From contig NZ_CP022222.1 in NCBI RefSeq assembly GCF_009930815.1, positions 5,498,501 to 5,562,500 of the forward strand: a stretch of DNA of 64,000 nucleotides, written 5' to 3'. The notes below the pieces were generated by a model. The model did no database searches. It saw only the letters and a list, made by a program, of their open reading frames with translations, and had not been told where the DNA came from. Both the position numbers and the translations under genes were made by a program. This DNA is from Bradyrhizobium sp. CCBAU 051011. Lineage in GTDB: Bacteria > Pseudomonadota > Alphaproteobacteria > Rhizobiales > Xanthobacteraceae. The number at the start of each line of letters is the position of its first letter. Positions within the stretch are counted from its first letter, which is position 1. This document shows positions 54,468 to 62,008 of the stretch, piece after piece.

Positions 54468-55992
54468 CGGTCATATCCTTGGCGTGTGCCGCGGGCAGCG
54501 TGAAACGGAACGTCGCGCCACCGGACCTGTTGGTTTCGGCCCACATCCGGCCGCCGTGGGTTTCGATGATGGTGCGGCTGATGGAAAGGCCGACGCCCAT
54601 GCCGGTCTCCTTCGTCGTGAAAAATGGCTGGAACAGGTTCGCATGCGCATCGCCTGCAAAGCCGGGCCCGGTGTCGGAAACGGCAATTTCGATCATATCA
54701 TCTGCGGCCTTGGTGTTTGAGGCAATCAGCTCACGGTGCGTCGAGACGGCCATCGCTTCCAGCGCATTGCGGAACAGGTTGACCAGCACCTGCTGGATCT
54801 GGACCCTGTCGGCTAGCACGAGATCGCAGGTCGGATCGAGGTTGAAGCGCAGAAACACGCCCTGTTCGCGGGCACCGGTGAGCCCGAGCGCGCCGGCCTC
54901 CTCGATCATTTTTGAAAGACTCTCGACGCGCTTCTCGGACGCGTCGCGGGCGACGAAGTCGCGCAGTCGCCTGATGATGTCGCCGGCGCGGATCGCCTGC
55001 TCGGCGGCGCGATCGAGCGCCGCTTCGATCTTCGGCGCGTTGGCATCGGTGCTATCAGCCAGCAGGCGGCGCGAACCCTTCATGTAATTGCTGATAGCCG
55101 ACAGCGGCTGATTGAGTTCGTGGGCCAGGGCGGAAGCCATCTCGCCCATCGCGCTTAGACGCGAGATGTGGACCAGTTCGGATTGCAGTTCCTGCAGCCG
55201 TGCCTGGGTCTGTTGCTGCTCGGTGAGATCGCGGACGAAACCTGTAAAGAAGGGCTTTCCTCCCGAATGCATCTCGCCAATAGTGAGGTGCATCGGAAAT
55301 GTCGTGCCGTCCTTGCGCATGCCGGTGACGATGCGGCCGATGCCGATGATGCGCCGTTCGCCGGTCTTGAGGTAGCGGGCGATGTAGCCATCATGACGGC
55401 TGCGATCCGGCTCCGGCATCAGCTCGCTGATATTCCTCCCGATCGCCTCGGATTCGGCGTAACCAAACTGACGTTCGGCGGCATTGGAGAAGAACTGCAT
55501 GATTCCGTGCTCGTCGATCACGATCATCGCATCCGGGATCGTATCCAGGATCGAGCGAAAGTGCCTCTCACGCGTCGTGACTGTCTCCTCGAGGCGCTTC
55601 TCGCGGTTGATGTCGATCATGATGCCACTGAGCCGGGCAGGGGCGCCATCAGGACCATTGATGGTCGTGCCTAGCGCGCGTACCCAGTGACCTTCATCCG
55701 AATGCCGGCGCACCCGGTATTGAACGTCGAAACTGCATCCCGTAGCGATCGACTGTTGCACGGCTCTTGCCGTGCGATCGCGATCCTGCGCATCGAGCAG
55801 GGACAGGAAGAGATCGTAGTCGACAGGCGCATCCGGTCCGACACCAAAGAGCTTCCGGGTGGCGGTAGACCAGCTCAACTTCCCGGTCGACAACTCCAGA
55901 TCCCAGGCGCCGACACCCGATCCCTCGGCGCCGCTGCGCGCGTTCTGGTCGAGCAGATCTTGATCTCCAAACGGGCGGTCGGGGTCAATCAT
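54451..55992 (-). CDS. fixL: Oxygen-sensing histidine kinase FixL
   Basis: A 513-residue kinase: PAS1 (about 25-130), haem-binding PAS2 (about 140-255) with proximal His200 ([13 protein letters not shown]) and distal Arg220 (IIGIGR), dimerisation domain with His291 ([10 protein letters not shown]) and an ATPase domain (N-, G1- and G2-box motifs, DTGPGF and GMGVGLSIS). These residue numbers equal those of Bradyrhizobium FixL. No membrane helices are present, so it is a soluble sensor. Oxygen bound to the haem stops autophosphorylation; low oxygen starts the FixL-FixJ-FixK cascade, whose targets crowd this window. Confidence 0.96.
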   Translation of the reverse strand: MIDPDRPFGDQDLLDQNARSGAEGSGVGAWDLELSTGKLSWSTATRKLFGVGPDAPVDYDLFLSLLDAQDRDRTARAVQQSIATGCSFDVQYRVRRHSDEGHWVRALGTTINGPDGAPARLSGIMIDINREKRLEETVTTRERHFRSILDTIPDAMIVIDEHGIMQFFSNAAERQFGYAESEAIGRNISELMPEPDRSRHDGYIARYLKTGERRIIGIGRIVTGMRKDGTTFPMHLTIGEMHSGGKPFFTGFVRDLTEQQQTQARLQELQSELVHISRLSAMGEMASALAHELNQPLSAISNYMKGSRRLLADSTDANAPKIEAALDRAAEQAIRAGDIIRRLRDFVARDASEKRVESLSKMIEEAGALGLTGAREQGVFLRFNLDPTCDLVLADRVQIQQVLVNLFRNALEAMAVSTHRELIASNTKAADDMIEIAVSDTGPGFAGDAHANLFQPFFTTKETGMGVGLSISRTIIETHGGRMWAETNRSGGATFRFTLPAAHAKDMTDAAER

Positions 55993-56173
55993 CTTTCGCC
56001 TTCTAGGCAGCTCTTGCTCATCAGATACCGCATTAGATCGAGCGTGTGAAATAGCTCCGAGACGAAATTGTTAAAGGCGCGCATCTGATTGATATAGCGC
56101 CATTTTCCGATCTTTCTGTGCCGAAGTCATGCACAATGTTGGATTGCAGGCGTGGAAGAGCCGAGAGGGATTA

Positions 56174-56187
56174 TTGATCCAGGTCAG
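56174..56187 (+). promoter_or_regulatory. Near-match FixK/FNR box before a USP gene
   Basis: TTGATCCAGGTCAG differs from the consensus only at the last base; its centre is about 88 bp before the ATG at 56269. Confidence 0.5.
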
Positions 56188-56268
56188 CTTCAAACCGGGG
56201 CGGACGTCTAGGATGCCTTTGTGTGGGCTGGGCCCGCGGCATTTTCGTCCCAAGGCGTGGAGTAGGTT

Positions 56269-57096
56269 ATGAACTACAAAACCGTCATGGTCGGTCTGGC
56301 GCTGGATCGGCCCAACGATGCCTGCCTCGGGGTGGCCGGGGATATCGCCGAAAGATTCGAGGCGCGCATCATCGGCGTTGCGGCTTCGGATCTCAGGCCG
56401 CCAATGTATTTCGCCGACGGCGATTTTGCGCAGAAGCTGCTCGATGAGGAGGCGGCCGCTATCCAGAGACGCCTATCGGAGCTCGAAGCGGAGTTTCGCG
56501 CTTCGGTCGAGAGGCGCGCGACAGCGGTGGAGTGGCGTTCCGCCCGGTCGTTGCCGGTGCCCTACCTGGCGCAGCAGACGAGAGCGGCCGATATCCTCGT
56601 GATCGGCGCCCGGCAGGAGATGCTGGTGGATCCCTGCGCGGCACCGGACCCGAGCGACCTGCTGATGCAGGCGGGACGGCCGCTCGTCGTCGTGCCATCA
56701 GCGGTCGAATGGCTCGACCTGAGAAGCGTTCTGATTGCCTGGAAGGACGTGCGGGAAGCGCGGCGGGCCGTATTCGATGCGTTGCCGATCCTGGCCGCCG
56801 CAAAGGAAGTCACGATTGCGGAAATTCCCGAGCAGGACGGCAATCACGCGGATGCGCTATCGCATGTTGCCGACCTGGCGGCGTGGCTGCGCGGCCATGG
56901 CATCGCGGCGAACACGGTCGTTCCGGAAAAGGCCGGCGGCGTGACCGAACAAATCGAGAAAATCGCTGCCCGTGTCGGAGCAGGCGCCGTGATTGCCGGC
57001 GCCTATGGCCACTCGCGCTTCCGCGAATGGGTGCTCAGCGGCGTTACACGCCACCTTGCAACTGAATCGCGTCGCTGCGCGTTCCTGTCCCGTTAA
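56269..57096 (+). CDS. Tandem universal stress protein
   Basis: A 275-residue protein with two UspA-like halves (MNYKTVMVGLALDRPNDACLGVAGDIA at the start; LDLRSVLIAWKDVREARRAVFDALPIL from about residue 147; GAVIAGAYGHSRFREWVLSGVTRHL near the end). GGAG lies before the ATG. It is the closest intact relative of the broken gene at 20040. A frameshifted CBS gene follows 9 bp later. Confidence 0.9.
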   Translation: MNYKTVMVGLALDRPNDACLGVAGDIAERFEARIIGVAASDLRPPMYFADGDFAQKLLDEEAAAIQRRLSELEAEFRASVERRATAVEWRSARSLPVPYLAQQTRAADILVIGARQEMLVDPCAAPDPSDLLMQAGRPLVVVPSAVEWLDLRSVLIAWKDVREARRAVFDALPILAAAKEVTIAEIPEQDGNHADALSHVADLAAWLRGHGIAANTVVPEKAGGVTEQIEKIAARVGAGAVIAGAYGHSRFREWVLSGVTRHLATESRRCAFLSR

Positions 57097-57105
57097 CGAT
57101 TTACG

Positions 57106-57545
57106 ATGGCGAGGAACCCCGTGCATAGATTTCTCGAAGCGACCGCCGGGCAATACATGACGCGCCAGGTGAAGACGGTTACCCGCGACACCACCATGCG
57201 CGAGCTGCACAAGATGTTCGAGGCCGAAATTTCAACTGCTACCCGGTGCGCGAAGGCCATGACATCGTCGGCGTCGTGAGCAACTTCGATTTCCTGAAAT
57301 GCTTTGCCTTCAACCCCGGCCGCATGGTTCCGGCCAATGATGACCTGCTGTCGCGCATGGTGACGGATGTGATGACGCCGGAGTTCATCTATGTCGATCC
57401 AGCCACGAAACTGACCCGCGTCCTGCAGCTGATGGTGGACCATCGGATGAAGAGCCTCCCGGTGCTGGATGCCAAACAGCGGCTGGCCGGGATCATCGCG
57501 CGGGAGGACATCATGTGCGCATTGACCGAGAGCGCGCGCGGATAA
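57106..57545 (+). pseudogene. CBS-pair protein gene with one frameshift
   Basis: The 5' part reads HRFLEATAGQYMTRQVKTVTRDTTMRELHKMFEAE, then a base is missing near 57225. The continuation in the next frame is NCYPVREGHDIVGVVSNFDFLKCFAF and DVMTPEFIYVDPATKLTRVLQLMVDHRMKSLPV. With one base restored it would be an intact, about 146-residue CBS pair without a BON domain, so a sequencing error is quite possible. It follows a USP gene closely. Confidence 0.75.
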
Positions 57546-57571
57546 CGCGTGCTGGAAGTGCCGGTGCTGGC

Positions 57572-58300
57572 CTAACTGGCTTTTGCCATCTCGACGTCTT
57601 CGGGGGACTCCAGATACATCCCCGACATGGTGTCGACCCAGCACAGATGGTCGTGAACCTTCCTCACACCTGCGACGTTTTCTGCAGCTACCATGGCCGC
57701 TTGCCGCGAACTCTCGTCGGTGATCACGCCGCTAAGATGGACGATGCCGTCGCGTACGATGACATTGAGCCCGAACGGGCTCCAGTCGATCTTCTCGATC
57801 GCGGCGATGATGCGGCTGCGAATATGGTCGTCGTCGGCGGTCGGATCGGGGATTTCGTGGACGAGACTTGCAACCGCTTGCAGCAGATTGGCGCGCGAGA
57901 CGATCCCGACGAGTTTGTCGCCGCGCAGTACCGGTAGCCGCTTAACGCCGTTGGTCTCCATCGACGTCACGATCTGTTCGAGCGTTGCGTCTTCGGCCAC
58001 GGTGACCGGATCCGTGGTCATGACCTCCGAAACCTTGCGGCCATGTTCATGAACGTAGTCGGTTGCAGTGACGCCGGCGCCGAGCAGGAATTTGAGCCAG
58101 CGGCCGCGCCTGCGCTGTGTGCCGATTTCGCTGCGGCGAATGAAATCGCCCTCCGAGACGATGCCGACCAGCTTGCCGGCCGCATCGACCACCGGAAGCC
58201 CACTGACATGATGTCGCAGCATGGTGTTAGCGGCTTCGAGGATGGTGGCGTCTGGTGCGACCGTAGCCACGGAACGTGTCATGATCTGATGGGCGCGCAT
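57572..58300 (-). CDS. CBS-pair protein with C-terminal BON domain (MRAHQIM subgroup)
   Basis: A 242-residue protein: CBS1 (MRAHQIMTRSVATVAPDATI), CBS2 (KVSEVMTTDPVTVAEDATLEQI), BON (LNVIVRDGIVHLSGVI) and tail YLESPEDVEMAKAS. AGGAGA precedes the ATG. It lies downstream of an Hsp20 gene on the same strand, 73 bp away with a hairpin between, and may share the FixK box at 58908. Confidence 0.92.
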   Translation of the reverse strand: MRAHQIMTRSVATVAPDATILEAANTMLRHHVSGLPVVDAAGKLVGIVSEGDFIRRSEIGTQRRRGRWLKFLLGAGVTATDYVHEHGRKVSEVMTTDPVTVAEDATLEQIVTSMETNGVKRLPVLRGDKLVGIVSRANLLQAVASLVHEIPDPTADDDHIRSRIIAAIEKIDWSPFGLNVIVRDGIVHLSGVITDESSRQAAMVAAENVAGVRKVHDHLCWVDTMSGMYLESPEDVEMAKAS

Positions 58301-58334
58301 GGCGGTCTCCTATTTTGTGCCCTGAAGGAGCGAC

Positions 58335-58362
58335 GGAGCGCTGCGGGCTGGTGCAGCGCTCC
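58335..58362 (-). terminator. Perfect hairpin between Hsp20 and CBS-BON genes
   Basis: A 10-bp stem (GGAGCGCTGC / GCAGCGCTCC) with an 8-base loop and no T-run. It may reduce read-through or protect the Hsp20 message. Confidence 0.45.
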
Positions 58363-58373
58363 GACTGTTTCGC

Positions 58374-58844
58374 TCACGCGGCCGACTTGATCTCGATCTG
58401 CTTGGTGTGCTTCGGCGCCGGCTTCGGCACGGTGACCTTCAGCACGCCGTTGGCGATCTCGGCCGAAATGTCCTCGACCTTGACGCCGGTGGGGAGTTCA
58501 ACCGAACGCGAAAACGAGCCATAGCTGCGCTCGACGAGATGATAGTCCTTGTTCTTCTCCTCGCGCTCGTTCTTCTTCTCGCCGCGGATGGTGAGGAGAT
58601 TGTCGGCAACGTTGAGCTCGACATCCTTCTTCTCCAATCCCGGGAGTTCGGCGGTAATTTCGATCACCTTGTCGGTCTCGCTGATGTCCATGCTCGGCAT
58701 CGTCGTGGTGGTGAAGCCGGGAATATTGCGCGTAACGCCCTCGAACAGCCGGTCGATTTCCTGCTGCAGCAGTGAGAACGGGTTGGTTTCGCGCCGGGTG
58801 ACGGCACCCTGGGTTCCAACCGGGATCACGGATTTGGTATTCAT
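58374..58844 (-). CDS. Hsp20/alpha-crystallin small heat-shock protein
   Basis: A 156-residue protein: N-terminal region with FSLLQQEIDRLFEGVTRN, alpha-crystallin domain (about 45-140, MDISETDKVIEITAELPGLEKKDVE, LTIRGEKKNEREEKNKDYH, YGSFSRSVELPTGVKVEDI) and a C-terminal I-E-I motif. AGGAGG precedes the ATG. The FixK box is about 70 bp upstream, shared with the divergent alcohol dehydrogenase gene. Confidence 0.94.
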   Translation of the reverse strand: MNTKSVIPVGTQGAVTRRETNPFSLLQQEIDRLFEGVTRNIPGFTTTTMPSMDISETDKVIEITAELPGLEKKDVELNVADNLLTIRGEKKNEREEKNKDYHLVERSYGSFSRSVELPTGVKVEDISAEIANGVLKVTVPKPAPKHTKQIEIKSAA

Positions 58845-58907
58845 GTGTACCTCCTAGTTAAAGCCGTACTGGCAAACGCATGGTAGAGGGAGGCAGACCG
58901 TGGCCCT

Positions 58908-58921
58908 TTGACGGGGATCAA
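58908..58921. promoter_or_regulatory. FixK/FNR-type box shared by Hsp20 and alcohol dehydrogenase
   Basis: TTGACGGGGATCAA fits TTGAY-N4-RTCAA. It lies about 70 bp from the Hsp20 ATG and about 66 bp from the ADH ATG, almost midway. Confidence 0.83.
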
Positions 58922-58980
58922 ACTTCGGCCGGGTCGTCGCAGGTAGATTGGGCAGGCTTGCGTTAGGATGAACAAACGAT

Positions 58981-59964
58981 ATGTACGCCATGGTCCTGTC
59001 GGCGCCCGGCGCGCCGCTTCGGTTTGAGCCGCGGGAAGATCCGGTGCCGGGGTACGGCGAGGTGCGCGTCAAGGTGAGTGCCTGCGGCGTGTGCCGGACC
59101 GATCTGCATGTCGCCGATGGCGAATTGCCCGGCATTGCCTATCCCATCGTTCTCGGCCACGAAGTCGTCGGCCGGGTGGAAGCACTCGGTGCTGGCGTTA
59201 CATCCCTGAAAATTGGTGAACGTGTCGGCGTTCCCTGGCTCGGCTATACCTGCGGCGAATGTTCCTATTGCCGGGGCGGCCGCGAAAATCTCTGCGACCG
59301 CCCGCGCTTCACGGGCTACACGCGCGACGGCGGCTTTGCCACGCATCTGGTCGCCGATGCCCGCTACTGCTTTCCGCTTGGCGAGGCCGGCGACGATGTC
59401 GCCATCGCGCCCCTGCTGTGCGCGGGCCTGATCGGCTGGCGTTCGCTGGTGATGGCGGGCGATGGAAAGCATCTCGGCATCTTTGGCTTCGGTGCAGCCG
59501 GGCATATCATCGCGCAGGTGGCCCGCTGGCAGGGGCGTTCGGTCTATGCGTTCACACGCGCGGGCGATGTCGAGGCGCAGCGTCTTGCAAAATCGCTTGG
59601 CGCAGAATGGGCCGGGTCATCCGAGGATCGGCCGCCGCTGCTACTCGACGCCGCGATTATTTTCGCGCCCGTGGGCGATCTCGTTCCGTTGGCGCTCCGC
59701 GCCGTGCGCAAAGGCGGGCGCGTGGTGTGCGCGGGCATTCACATGTCGGACATTCCCTCGTTCCCTTACAATATCCTCTGGGAAGAACGGCAGCTACTTT
59801 CGGTCGCCAACCTGACGCGAGGCGATGGCATCGAGTTTTTTAAAGTCGCAGCGCAAGCAGGCATCAGGACGCACACCAGCGTGTTTCGGTTGCGGGAGGC
59901 AAATGAAGTTCTTTCGAAGTTGCGCGCCGGGCAGATTACCGGCGCTGCCGTGCTGCATCCATGA
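58981..59964 (+). CDS. Zinc-dependent alcohol dehydrogenase
   Basis: A 327-residue medium-chain dehydrogenase. Catalytic zinc ligands include Cys38 (GVCRTDLH) and His60-Glu61 (LGHEVVGRVE); the structural zinc site is C91-x2-C94-x2-C97-x7-C105. The Rossmann domain has LGIFGFGAAGHIIAQVARWQG. It probably oxidises or reduces a short alcohol/aldehyde, which could regenerate NAD+ when oxygen is short. A piece of a paralogue's C-terminus is fused in the frame at 30489. Confidence 0.92.
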   Translation: MYAMVLSAPGAPLRFEPREDPVPGYGEVRVKVSACGVCRTDLHVADGELPGIAYPIVLGHEVVGRVEALGAGVTSLKIGERVGVPWLGYTCGECSYCRGGRENLCDRPRFTGYTRDGGFATHLVADARYCFPLGEAGDDVAIAPLLCAGLIGWRSLVMAGDGKHLGIFGFGAAGHIIAQVARWQGRSVYAFTRAGDVEAQRLAKSLGAEWAGSSEDRPPLLLDAAIIFAPVGDLVPLALRAVRKGGRVVCAGIHMSDIPSFPYNILWEERQLLSVANLTRGDGIEFFKVAAQAGIRTHTSVFRLREANEVLSKLRAGQITGAAVLHP

Positions 59965-60263
59965 CCGAACAGCCGCCGATCGGTGCAGCCGAAGCGGCCG
60001 AAGTCGATCAGCCGCGTGCTCGATTTCCTCGATGGCTCAGCTTTAGTGCGGCAAAGACCGGCAAGCGCATCGACACCCATGCCCTTATGGCTTTCTCGGC
60101 CACGACCGGGCATTGGAGATCAAGCGCCGCCGCCATTCGCGGGCGCTGCCGGACGAAATTCCCCGGGTTTGATGTGCATCAACTTCGACCGTACACGCGT
60201 CGGTTACGCTGCATGCAGAAACCGAGGGCCGAGCGTCCTCGCGAATGTTTGGGAGAACGCGCG
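59965..60263. other. Intergenic region with FixK box
   Basis: This 299-bp gap has the FixK box at 60169-60182. The rest is open in a frame continuous with the USP gene but shows no known family and lacks a ribosome site; it may be a remnant. Confidence 0.5.
60169..60182 (+). promoter_or_regulatory. FixK/FNR-type box for the USP gene
   Basis: TTGATGTGCATCAA is a near-perfect palindrome of the FixK type, about 88 bp before the ATG at 60264. Confidence 0.8.
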
Positions 60264-61097
60264 ATGTTCAGGAACATTCTGGTTCATATTCCCTCGGAGC
60301 GTCCGGTCAGGCCGGTGATTGAGGTTGCCGTCGCACTGACAATGGCGCGTCGGTCGCATCTCGATGCGGTGGCCATCGGCTATGAATCGACGGGCACCGT
60401 CGGAATGCTGGTGGGAGGCGGTGGAGCCGCCATTGCTGCCGTAGTGGGGGCCGAACAGGAGCGTGCCCAGGAAAGGGCCGACGCGGCGATTTCCGTGTTC
60501 GAGGTCGAGGCCAAGCTGGCGGAAATTGCCTACGGCGTCAGGAGCTTAGCGGCGATCCCGGCCGAAGCCGGAGAAACCATCGGAGCGCTTGCGCGGCTTT
60601 ACGACATGACAATCGTGCTCCAGCCCGACTCGTCGAAATTTAGCTACGACAATGACATTCCGCAGGAGATTTTGTTTAATTCCGGCGGACCGATGTTGAT
60701 GGTTCCCTACATCCACAAGGGACCGCTCGACACGCACCACGTCGGGATTGCCTGGGACGGCAGCCGTCTCGCCGCTCGAGCCTTGCGCGATGCGATGCCG
60801 TTTCTGATGGGCGCGAAAGCCGTAACCGTGATTGCGGTTAATGAGGAAGCGAGCGAGGCGTCCTCGGACCAACTCGTTGTCCATTTGGCCCGGCGCGGCA
60901 TCGCAGTGAGGGTCCAGCGGCTGGCCACGGAACGCAGCGATGTTCAGGGAGGCATTCTATCGATCGCGGCCGAAAGCAATATGGGCCTGCTGGTGATGGG
61001 CGGATACGGCCACTCGCGATTGCAGGAGCGAATTCTTGGCGGCGTCACACGGGGCATATTCGAGTCGATGACCGTGCCGGTGCTGATGTCGCACTGA
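60264..61097 (+). CDS. Tandem universal stress protein
   Basis: A 277-residue protein: MFRNILVHIPSERPVRPVIEVAVALT at the start, a Gly-rich insertion (GMLVGGGGAAIAAVVGAE), second half from about 150 (THHVGIAWDGSRLAARALRDAMPFL) and end MGLLVMGGYGHSRLQERILGGVTRGI. The second half keeps more of the USP nucleotide-site pattern (GGYGHSRLQERILGGVT). GGGAGAA precedes the ATG. The frame can be extended to 59961, but the FixK box lies inside that extension. Confidence 0.9.
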   Translation: MFRNILVHIPSERPVRPVIEVAVALTMARRSHLDAVAIGYESTGTVGMLVGGGGAAIAAVVGAEQERAQERADAAISVFEVEAKLAEIAYGVRSLAAIPAEAGETIGALARLYDMTIVLQPDSSKFSYDNDIPQEILFNSGGPMLMVPYIHKGPLDTHHVGIAWDGSRLAARALRDAMPFLMGAKAVTVIAVNEEASEASSDQLVVHLARRGIAVRVQRLATERSDVQGGILSIAAESNMGLLVMGGYGHSRLQERILGGVTRGIFESMTVPVLMSH

Positions 61098-61120
61098 TCC
61101 TTCTTCAAAGAGATAAAGAC

Positions 61121-61508
61121 ATGACCGTACACAGCCACGCCGTCGTCTGAGTCGATCGCCGCGTCGCCAAGGTTTTTTTACCTGGGCCTGGAGGGTGTCG
61201 ACGAGCGGACGATTCCTGCCCACCTGGCAACGCCGCATCTGCATCACAAAGGCCAATACCATCGGCTCCGGCAAGGTCGAGGGCGATCCGACCTTCTTTC
61301 CACGCATCGATGAGGCGCTGGAACGTTGCGAGCGGTCCTTATCATGGGGCCCGGAAACGAGAAGACGCTGCCGCTGAAGCATCTGAAGGAAAGCCGTCGT
61401 GCCCCGGGGATCTCGACTTTCGCGCCGAGCCCTGCGATCACCCGACCGACCGCGAAATCGTCGCGCTCGGATGCTGTCACTTTCCATCTCGGCGAGCCGG
61501 TGCGTTGA
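61121..61508 (+). pseudogene. Conserved 'translational machinery'-type protein gene with nonsense and frameshift changes
   Basis: It reads MTVHSHAVV-stop-VDRRVAKVF, where TGA replaces the expected TGG (Trp). It continues in other frames as VDERTIPAHLATPHLHHKANTIGSGKVEGDPTFFPRIDEALERC, LIMGPGNEKTLPLKHLKES and CDHPTDREIVALGCCHF. The family, common in Bradyrhizobium, is named translational machinery protein and resembles eRF1-like or host-attachment domains; its function is unproven. At least two shifts and one nonsense change. Confidence 0.7.
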
Positions 61509-61545
61509 AATCGGGCACGGGGCCAACCGGCCGCTACCCGCCAGT

Positions 61546-61559
61546 TTGATGCATCTCAA
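61546..61559 (+). promoter_or_regulatory. FixK/FNR-type box for the phasin-phaC unit
   Basis: TTGATGCATCTCAA has both half-sites; its centre is about 75 bp before the phasin ATG. Confidence 0.7.
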
Positions 61560-61627
61560 TGGCCGCCCGATGCCTGTCGGTATCGTTTCCCCAGAACCCA
61601 GAACCCAGAAATCGGAGGTAGATTGTC

Positions 61628-61990
61628 ATGGCAGAGCTGCCTGAACGGGCCGTATCCGGCTCCTCCCAATCAGCTGCCGATGGGGAGGCCGAAGCCTCCA
61701 AATTGAACCAGAGTGCACTGGAGTTCATGTTCGGCGCGCAAAGGATTATGTTTGAGGAATTCGTTTTCTTCACCGACGAGGTGCTGGAGCGAACTCGTAC
61801 CGAAATGCATCTTTTCACGGAGTTCGTGGCGAAGATGGCGGGCGCCCATTCCGTCAAGGACGTCAAGACGATGTGTCAGGAATGCGGGCAGCATCAGCTC
61901 GACTTCCTTCGCCGCGACTCCGAACGGCTGTTCAGGCATGGCGAGCGGATGATCGCCACCACTTCGAACTTAATCAGCGGTCGCCGCTGA
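61628..61990 (+). CDS. Phasin-family granule protein
   Basis: A 120-residue amphipathic helical protein: QSALEFMFGAQRIMFEEFVFFTDEVLERTRTEMHLFTEFVAKM, then DVKTMCQECGQHQLDFLRRDSERLFRHGERMIATT. This fits the Phasin_2 pattern. Phasins coat PHA granules and control their size. It lies 18 bp before a PHA synthase gene, so the pair makes sense, and a FixK box suggests polymer storage responds to low oxygen. Confidence 0.85.
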   Translation: MAELPERAVSGSSQSAADGEAEASKLNQSALEFMFGAQRIMFEEFVFFTDEVLERTRTEMHLFTEFVAKMAGAHSVKDVKTMCQECGQHQLDFLRRDSERLFRHGERMIATTSNLISGRR

Positions 61991-62008
61991 ACTGATCGGC
62001 TAAATACC

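Noticed and set aside
54479..55087. 202-codon open frame opposite fixL
   Set aside because: Antisense to the FixL kinase domain; no signature.
59961..60263. N-terminal extension of the USP frame by 101 codons
   Set aside because: The extension contains the FixK box and no USP similarity, and a good ribosome site marks the ATG at 60264.
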